Shown here: one piece after another, positions 56,058 to 64,000 of the stretch
Layout of the letters: each line of letters begins with the position of its first letter
Position numbering within the stretch: position 1 is the first letter of the stretch
Origin: Corynespora cassiicola
Taxonomy: Eukaryota > Ascomycota > Dothideomycetes > Pleosporales > Corynesporascaceae
Length of the DNA: 64,000 bases
Reading direction: 5' to 3'
NCBI GenBank assembly: GCA_022059125.1
Contig: JAEUWY010000002.1
Coordinates: forward strand, 5,146,001-5,210,000
Notes under the pieces: model-generated
Seen by the model: only the letters and a program-made list of their open reading frames with translations
The model's database searches: none
What the model was told of the DNA's origin: nothing
Translations under genes and position numbers: made by a program

Positions 56058-56807
56058 ATTGCCGGTAACCGCACGAGCCCAACTATGTTTTGCGGTCCTT
56101 TTGACGGATGTGTTGGCATGGTCAAGAGGTATGGTAGGAGCTCTGGCACTGGGCCCATCGAGGGCGCTCAAAATACTTGATAGATTACCGGACATGGACT
56201 GAGAATGTCGATATGAGCCACCTATAGATAGGCTCGTTCCGCAGATCTTCAAGTACAATGTCGTTGGTGCAAAGTGGCAGGTTTGAAGTTTGTAGTAGCA
56301 TAGCGAGGAATGGTACTCGGCCAGACTGGCTCTGATTCTCATCATTAGTGCTCTGATTGATTCCGACGTCAGTCATCTAGACTTGGAGTGTGTCAGTAAC
56401 GACTCAAGTGTCCATGGAGGTATGCCACTGGGGAACTTGTGCTCCCACTGACTCAGGACCGCACCGCCATTCACCCACCAGGAAGACTGTGCGATCTCCA
56501 TCCACAACAAAGGGTCTGGACCTCCATCCCTCTCACCTTCCTTTTCCCACTCCACTGACTCAATCCCCACCCCCCCCCCCCCGTGTCCCAAGAAGCCCAT
56601 ACCAAACCACAGTGCACCGAGCCCACGGGCCCGCCACCTCCCCAGTAGCCCACGCCCATACCCGAGCGCGCGAAAACAAAACAAGACCACGATGAGGCCC
56701 TCCCTCTTTGACGGGTGGGTCCACGATGGCCAGGTCTGTGTGTTCCGAACGTACACCATGGCCCCCTTCCTCGGGCGCAACGGGGCACCCATGGACATGG
56801 TAGGGCA

Positions 56808-56840
56808 TGGCATGGCATGGCATGGCGAGGCGAGGCGAGC
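56808..56840. repeat. (GGCAT)n / (GGCGA)n array
   Basis: Four to five copies of GGCAT followed directly by copies of GGCGA. Short perfect microsatellite within the gene-free region. Confidence 0.85.
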
Positions 56841-57128
56841 CAGGCCCCATCACAGCACCGCACCGCAGGCGAGATGAACAGACAGACAGAGAGGCAGTAA
56901 AGGCTTCCCTCCGCCCACGTGCCGAGCGATGGGTTCCATCGCCGCAGTGCTGTGTGTATCCTCGTGTAGGGGCGTGGGTGGGTTTTTTGGTGAGGGATGA
57001 GGACGGGCGGCGGCGGCGGCGGTAGTGGGAGGCAGTGGGAGGGCGGCGACGAGGGAGTGGCGAGCAATGGCTTGCTTCGAGGTGGGTAGGATGGGATGTG
57101 AGAATGAGGCAGCGCAGTTGTCCTTGGT

Positions 57129-57208
57129 GGATGGATGGATGGATGGATGAAAGGATTCAGTGACGCTTGCAAGCATCCATCCATCCATCCATCCTTCCAT
57201 CCATCCAT

Positions 57209-57244
<36 letters not shown>
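57129..57244. repeat. Inverted (GGAT)n/(ATCC)n with adjoining (CCAG)n
   Basis: A run of GGAT units (57129-57149) is followed after about 25 nt by ATCC units (57174-57210) and then nine CCAG units (about 57209-57244). The first two arrays are reverse complements and could pair as a stem of about 20 bp. Several reading frames run through it, but only as peptide repeats. Confidence 0.9.
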
Positions 57245-60200
57245 ACAAGCCCCCCCTCGTCCCTCGTCCCTCGTCCCTCTCATCCACAAAAGAACATCTG
57301 GTCCTCTGGCACATTCCCAAGGCGGGAAAAAAAAGGAAGCCACGATTCCCCCCTTCACTCAGGGAAACACGGCAAAAGCACTCATTAGACTCGAGGGAGA
57401 CCAAAAAAAGAGGGCTCGCGAATCTACTGTAAGAGGAGATCTACGATTCCGGGGGGGCAATGCTTCTCTTTTTCTTCTCCTTCTCAGCAGCAGGCTAAAA
57501 AGCCAAAGCAAAGCAAGAAAAAAAGCTCCGGAGACCCAATCCTCGCCCTTTTGCAGGATCATCCCCAGGGCTCCTAGCAAACGCCTCTCCCCCCCCTCTC
57601 TTGCCTCGCAGCTGGAGGAACCTACCTCTCTTGTCTGCCTCACATCTTAGGCCAAACTGGGCCGCGACCTAGCAAATCGCAAAAGGTGTCCGTACCCAAA
57701 CCCCAACCCAACGCCGCCGCCGTCCCCATCAACGGCCCAGCCACCCCATCCCAATCGCAATCCCATCCCTTTTGCCCTTTCGCGCGCTCAACGCCGACAA
57801 AGAGCGGACGCGCATCACCACCTCCACCCCACGTTCCCCACTTGCACGCTCTCTTCGCCCTGTTTTCGAGCTTGGTCACATCGTTGGCCCAGTGTTGCTG
57901 CCCTGCCCATGCCCAGCCCTGCCTGGCCTTGTCTCTTGCGACCAAGTTTCCCGCACCCATGCCCAAAACTCACCACGCCCCCTCGCCGACGCAAACGCAG
58001 ACGCAGAGCCTAAGCCCAACATACCTCACCATCGCCTCACAACCCACACCCCCTTACCCTACCCTACCTACCTAATGGGATAGATGATTAGTATGCACGC
58101 ACCTACCCACCTTTTTTTTTCTTGTGCCCACCATCCACCAACCAACCTACTACCCAAACATAGCTACTCTATCCCTACCCTACCCTCTCCTAAACCCTAG
58201 CTTCCCCCCTCCCCCCCCCGTTTGCATCCCCTGCTCCCCTGCTCCCCTGCCACCACTACCAGCCAACCTCCGTGCCCTCCCTCGGCACTCATGCCCTGCG
58301 TACAAGGAGGATCCTGCGGGACGGAGGGAATCGGCCGGGACTGGGGAGGCTGGGAGGTTAACCAGCACCCGCGCTGGCCTGCCTTGTCATGGCCTGCCTT
58401 GTCTGCTTGTTACCTTTCCCCGCACTCGGAGTGCAGCGCATAAGTTCGAGTGAGCGCCGGGATAGTACCGAAGGCTCGACATCAGCAGCAACAGCAGCAG
58501 GAGGAGGAGCAACAGCAGGAGGTTGCTTGCCTGTGTTGCTGAAACGAGCGCATCTCGATTTGAGCCGGTGCCATGGGATAAAGATAGACAGGCGTTGTAG
58601 ATATTCATAGATTGAAATCGGAAGAAGTCAGGGATGGGAGATACAACGCAATGGCATATACCTGCCTGGCAAACGGGTAGATGGGCAGTGCACGTAATGG
58701 ACCAGTGCTCTCTCCCGCGGCCAAGACGGAGTCAGCACAAACATCGCGCATGGCCAACGGCAATTGCTCAGCTCCCCACTCCTCCCCCTTTCGCATCACG
58801 TACGAGCGGCAATACAAAAAGAGAATCGCGTACGTAGATGGGTCTCTGATTAAAAAAAAACATCAGACCACAATCGCCAGCGCAGATCACGGTACTACAA
58901 CGGCGGACAAGCCGTACAACGCGCGGGCCTCGCGGCCAGGACCCTTTTCTGGGGCTTGTTGAGGAGTCTTTTTTCAACAAAGCTCCTGTCTTGACCCGGT
59001 TCAGTTCATTGCCTGGGTTGGGGGCCGTCTGCCTGGCCTGGACTGGACATGTGCCCTAGCGGGTGTTGAGCTGCGCAGGGCAAGGGCCCAGGTGGAGACA
59101 CTGGTGAGAGTGAGGCACGAGCTTAGCGTTCTAGATGAAGGGGGAGGGGGGGGGGGGGGAGAGATAGACTAGTGTGTATCTACTATAGCCATAGCTTGAT
59201 GGGCAAGCCGGTGGGCCACCCTTTTGCCTTTGTTCGAATGCGCGAGCGCCTCCGCGGCACGCCAGAGGGGATACGCACGCACATGGCAACATCTGTGGCA
59301 ACCTGTGTCATTACGTAGTCGGGGGCGGCATCGCATCCCATCCAAGGCTGTTGGGTAGGGTAGGGTAGAGTAAGAGTAGCGCGTAGGGCCAGCCAAGTAC
59401 GTACGTAAGGGAACGCTACCATTAGTTGGGGCACTGCTTTGCCCTATCCCAAGGCGTGGATGGAGAGAAAGATTAGAACGTGTTCCATGCGCGCGCCGCC
59501 TCGATGGGGCGACCAGAAGAAAAATGCGCCGAAGCCGAAGGTTGATGACGGGGGAGGTATCAAAAAGCAAAAAAGCGCACACGTCGTGCGTTGTTCCGCC
59601 CCAAGGTCGTGGTGGATGGTGACTTTGTTGGCTTTGGCGCTTCCCGCCCGCTTCCGTTAATATGGGCCAAAGTCTATCTGGCGGGCGCGGAGAGGCTTAG
59701 CGCGTAGGATAATTGCGCCGTGCCATCAGGTATGCTTTTTTGGCAGAGCTGAGCTCGACGTCTGGCTGGTGAGAGCGCATCATCAGTTCGGCAACATTCC
59801 TCCGACATGCTCTTGCGCCCGTTTTGCCTCCCCCAACCCTAACCTTTCCCGGTTGCCGGAGAAAAATTGGGGAATGCCCAGGAGAAACTTGGTCGCGAGT
59901 GAGGCTGCAGAACGATTGACCACTTGTCATACATGCTAATGCGCAATTGAGGCAGTTGTGGCGACCGAGGACAAGAGCGAAGCAACAGCATCAACGTAAA
60001 CGCATGACATTGATGTTGAAGCGCCGAACGGGAGGTCGTCGAACCCAAGGCTCGACAAGCGCTTCGTCGTAGATGGTGCACAACGGGACACGAAACTTTA
60101 GCAGAAGCCCGAAGGAAGTCCCAGAGATGTGGTCACGCAGGATCGCGGCAGTCGCACCATGGGCTTCTGGACGAGGGGGCCTCGCCATGTTGCCAGCGCC

Positions 60201-63200
60201 CAACGTGACCGCCACCGACGTTGACACCTCTGACTGACCAGAGCACCCAGTCCACGAAGCCCCGACTCCGTCCTTGTCATGTCGCACGATCCGCCATCGA
60301 CAGCCGCTGGCCAGGAGTTCCTAAAGAGGTATACGTATGTCTGAAATGAGGCGAGTGCTTGTGTGAGCTTGAGGTCCATCCATCATGCGCTTCCGCTTTT
60401 TGAAACAGTTCGTGGAAGCTAGACCACTGACAAGTTTCGTGAAACCCTCGGCATGGCTCTCTCCGTTGTCGTCAGAGGAACATCGTCACGTTCTTGGCCG
60501 GGCGTCTGAAGGAAGAACGCTTTGCGTTTTTTTTATTTGGATACGGAATTTGTAAGGCGCGGGCGTACGGACGAGAGGGAGACATGTCGGCGCTTCTTTG
60601 GGAGGGCCAAGATTTTCTGATTCAAGCCGCTCTGGGCTGGTGAATAGTGATCTGCCTGAATGGACGCACACAGGTCAGCTCGGTACCAGATCCCTCGTCG
60701 TGGAACCGGTCGATGCTCGGAGGGTCTTCAAGCGCCCAGCCTCGTGACACAAGCTACACAACACACGCGGGGAGGACATGGTTCCAAATCTGTTCGTGAT
60801 CGATTCCAGCGCTATGGGCATGGAGTGCCAGTGCGCTCAAATGCGTTTCGTTAGGGAGAGGGAGAACTGCATGAAAAAGGTGTGAGACGCAGTGCGTCGA
60901 TGGTTCTTCATGTTGACCGGCCGGTGAAGGTGGATGCTCCGGTGAAAATTCGCCGACAACCGTTAGGGTAGGTTGCGCGACTCGCGGCCCGCTTGTCGGT
61001 GTACAGGATTTTCAGAAGCGCATTGAGATGGAGCCGAGAGGAAGACCTGCCTGTGAAACAGATCAGAGTGGTACCGAACCAAAATAGATCGCGATGTATC
61101 GCAAGTCCTAACGAGATGAAGGTATGGGCGAGGAGGGAAGACCCTAACACCTAGTTCCAGAAGGCCACTAGAATCAGCCCTACCTAACGATACACCAACA
61201 CTAGCACCGCATCTCGAGACACGTCGTGATCCAATGGCGGCCGTGGTAGCAAAGTCCTGTTCATGCTGATGGAAGCCCTTCACTTCAGCTGGACATTATT
61301 CAAGGTGCAAAATTGCGTAATCCGCGTCTCGTCTGCCGCTGCTGGCGCTCTACTTTCAGTAACGATGCGAGAGCGAATCCCCGCACGCGCATCAGTGGCA
61401 ATCTCCGCAAAAAAAGATTGAGTGATGCATAGGGTGGCGGCTACGCGTGCACGCGTACCACGGGACGTGGGCCACAACATGCACAGGCCGGAATCCAAGT
61501 CAGCAATTTCGCATGGCTCTTCTCTGGACCGATACAGGTGCCGGTATGAGGGTATGATTGACATGGGAAAGAGGGTAATCGGACGACCCCAGGGGCCAGA
61601 AGTGTATCGATGGAGCTAGATCAATGCAAGAGCCCCGGTCAATGGATATAAAGATAGGGGCAGCTAGAAAGGGGGCGATAGAAGTCAATCCTGCTATTCG
61701 TCGGAAGAGCAGAGGACAAGAAGAAAAATGTAAATGTACTGCATGAGTCGCGCGTGCTGCATTATGAAGGCATGACAAAAGGCGCATATCGAGGTGCGGT
61801 AGAAGGTCGGGAGCATGTATTCGCCATGACGAGGCGTGTGGCATGATTTTTCTCGGTGGGCGACTGTGTTCAGAACCCTGGCAAATCCTCTCCGTCTTAC
61901 TGTCGAGGGTCGGACATTGAGCTCAGATCTATCGTTCTGTTTGACCCTTGGTGGCTGGAGTAGGTGAAGGGCAGTTGTTCGCGATCGCCACTGGCTTACC
62001 CAAGTAGTTAAGACTTGCCTGGCCCAAGGTTACAATGGATACGAGGTCACGAGGGAGGGGGGATGCTACAAACGCGCAAAAGAATCATGGTAACATCCCG
62101 GTCGCTTGGCTCTTAGAAATCCACTCAAGCTTAAGCCAGCATACTAAACTCGATGTGTCGGCGCATCTTTCCTCCTCTCGAAAGTTCGCTTGGGTGCCAC
62201 GTCAGCAGTATGATGCTAAAACTGACTTACCCGCGACTTTTGCAAAAAATTGATTAAAATCCTGCCGTGATCGGAAGTGGGCGCGAGTCTGAAAAGCATA
62301 CTCAGCAAGTCACTTGGACGCCAAGGTGGGTGACGGAAGGATGCCAGATATAGCACAGGGCAAGCTGATTGGTCGCATGTCAGAAGCCGACGAGCTGCTA
62401 GCGAGTGGTGTGCAGAAGCCATGATTGCTTCTTTTGATCGAAAAGACGGTCGCCGGCAAGCGAAGTGTAGCACGGCCGTGTCATGAGAAGCGAGGCCTCT
62501 GGCACAACATGACGGTCCAACGCGCACCCAGGCCAGACGTCACGCGTGGCTATGTTTGAGGTGGATACGATATGGAACCACACCGGATAGCCAGGGCTGG
62601 ACTCATGGCAGGACGACGACACGGCCGGCGGACCCGACAGAGTGGTACGCGCACGAGTTGACTCCTGAGAATACCCTGTCAGCCAATCACGACGATCACG
62701 GGCGGGGAAAGGCCGCTCTGACGCCCTCGAGATAGAAAACGAGCCGAAAAGCCCCCAGCTCGTGTCTCGATTCCTGGCCCAGGGCCGAATCATGGCGCCG
62801 TCTTGACATCACCGGGGACAAAAGAATCTGAGATGGGATGCCGCAGAGCTGCAAACATCAGCCCATGTCAGAACCCCCTCGCCCAAGTGCCCGCTCGAAT
62901 CAGTGCTGCCTGCAAGCCGTGGGCGCCGACAAGGAATCCACGGGAAGCCAGGCCCTCCCTGTTAAAAGCCTCTGATATTGCCAGGGATGGCACGCACCTC
63001 GTCTGCGATAAAAGCCGGCAGAAAGAAAAGTCGATTCGGCGCCCAATCAGCGGAGACGCGTTGGCGTGCGAAAAATTGACGCTTATGCAGAGACGTTGGC
63101 AGACTCGAGAGCTCGGTTAGAGAACAGCGGCAGTTCTGAGCAAAAGATTGAATGACAGTCTCTCCTTTTGGCATCGCAAAAGGGTGGCGCGTCGCGTCAG

Positions 63201-64000
63201 GTCCTGCGCGCGCGAAGAATCGGGGCTGGCTTCCTGTCAGAGTCGGATCGTCCGTTCCGTTTCAATCGCTCGATGGCTTCTTTTCCGGTTGGATTGCCGG
63301 CCCTGGCCCACCAGCCCTTCCCTCGCATGGCGGCATGCCCAGCTCGCCTTGTGGGAAATCTGCGAGAGGATGCTGGCGCCTGCGCTCGCTCCCAGGTCGC
63401 AGAGGCAGCGACCCTCAAGGGCGTGCGGGAAGCAAGGTCGAGGGGCCCTGAAGGCGATCTCCACGCCTGGCCAGCGTCATGGAGCCCGCGAACTGCTTGT
63501 TCCAACGTACATGTTTTCCAACCCCCCTTGACCGGGCTGAAGGAAATTTATTACCCACCCCAAATCGATTCGAAAAAAATTATTCAAGAGACGGAATAAA
63601 AAAAAAGCAAGCCGGCAACGGTCCCGGCGAGTCAAAGGCTGCAGCAATAAGCACGCGGGTCCAGAAGTGTTTTTCGAGGGTGCTAGCCGCTTTGGAGGGC
63701 AGAAATTGTGTGCGCGCGGAGAAGACCCTGCCGACCTTGGACTTTTTCTTACAGAAAACGGTCGCTCCCCTCGGACTTGCATGCCGATCACCACCCAGGC
63801 ACTTCAGCCGGGGCTAGCATGTGTTTCAACCTTGGTTGAAAAGCTCCGGCAATAGTTTTGGCACCGATACGGCAGTCGAGAATGATTTCTGCAGGCCAGC
63901 ATCGCAGGAGAATATTGATTCCTAACCCAATCAGCACGCAGTCCGGCATGGCTGAGGCTGGTTCATGGGTTGGGTTGATGGAGTCAAACGCCCTCCGTCC

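Larger units (their letters stand above)
56058..64000. other. About 7.9 kb without a recognisable gene
   Basis: I read all six frames and found no domain, no conserved peptide and no consistent intron pattern. The ORFs, up to about 300 codons, are stop-free runs in GC-rich or repeat DNA. The stretch has several simple repeats, C- and G-runs (56571-56582, 59148-59160) and A-rich tracts. It could be a long regulatory region or 5' leader of a gene beyond the window, or carry non-coding transcripts; the sequence does not say which. No tRNA or rRNA gene was recognised. Confidence 0.5.

Noticed and set aside
57129..57244. CRISPR-like array
   Set aside because: These are 4-bp tandem microsatellites with no spacers, in a eukaryotic genome.
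56471..57358. 295-codon minus-strand ORF
   Set aside because: It runs through the GGAT/CCAG arrays, giving [14 protein letters not shown] peptide repeats, and has no plausible splice or domain support.
1..64000. tRNA and rRNA genes
   Set aside because: I looked for A/B-box and cloverleaf signatures by eye on both strands and saw none; a tRNAscan-SE run would be decisive.

Overview
The window is nuclear DNA of a filamentous ascomycete (Pezizomycotina). Genes are split by many 45-125 bp GT-AG introns, often with CTNAC/CTNAT branch sites. It carries fungus-specific families: HET proteins, Zn2Cys6 factors, an SAT4/rhodopsin-like membrane protein, a chimeric terpene synthase, DUF3533 and Rom2. 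A dothideomycete is my guess, but nothing here settles the class. I built the gene models by hand. Almost all multi-exon models add up to a whole number of codons with no internal stop.

Layout. 1-1448: 3' part of a haspin-like kinase, convergent with a PI-PLC-X phosphodiesterase (1666-3585, minus). 3.6-14.8 kb: a more AT-rich accessory block. It holds a nine-exon chimeric prenyltransferase-terpene cyclase (4957-7637), then a Zn2Cys6 regulator, an MFS sugar transporter and a cytosolic GH3 beta-glucosidase. The last two are divergently transcribed around a palindrome with CGG-N5-CCG. 15-27.8 kb: a small Cys-motif ORF, a PKA catalytic subunit (C2 type), the V-ATPase proteolipid with two micro-exons, the Rho1 GEF Rom2 and a tandem EthD-like protein. 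27.8-33.4 kb: a second AT-rich block with an SAT4-type membrane protein and a HET gene. 33.7-49.2 kb: a conserved block with an Sng1/DUF3533 membrane protein, a 1,383-aa repeat protein ending in KDEL, the ER ubiquitin ligase Doa10, Trs20/sedlin and mitoribosomal protein mL60. 49.7-56.1 kb: a disordered protein with a SUMO-interacting motif, a second HET gene and a coiled-coil protein. 56.1-64 kb: about 7.9 kb in which I find no gene, only simple repeats.

How the genes may work together. Regulator, transporter and intracellular GH3 enzyme fit uptake and cleavage of a glucoside. The terpene synthase beside them keeps a clean splice structure. Its prenyltransferase half, however, has lost most substrate-binding residues, and the first Asp-rich motif of its cyclase half is altered. 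If it is active at all, it would need prenyl diphosphate made elsewhere. The KDEL repeat protein and Doa10 are divergent neighbours that both belong to the endoplasmic reticulum.
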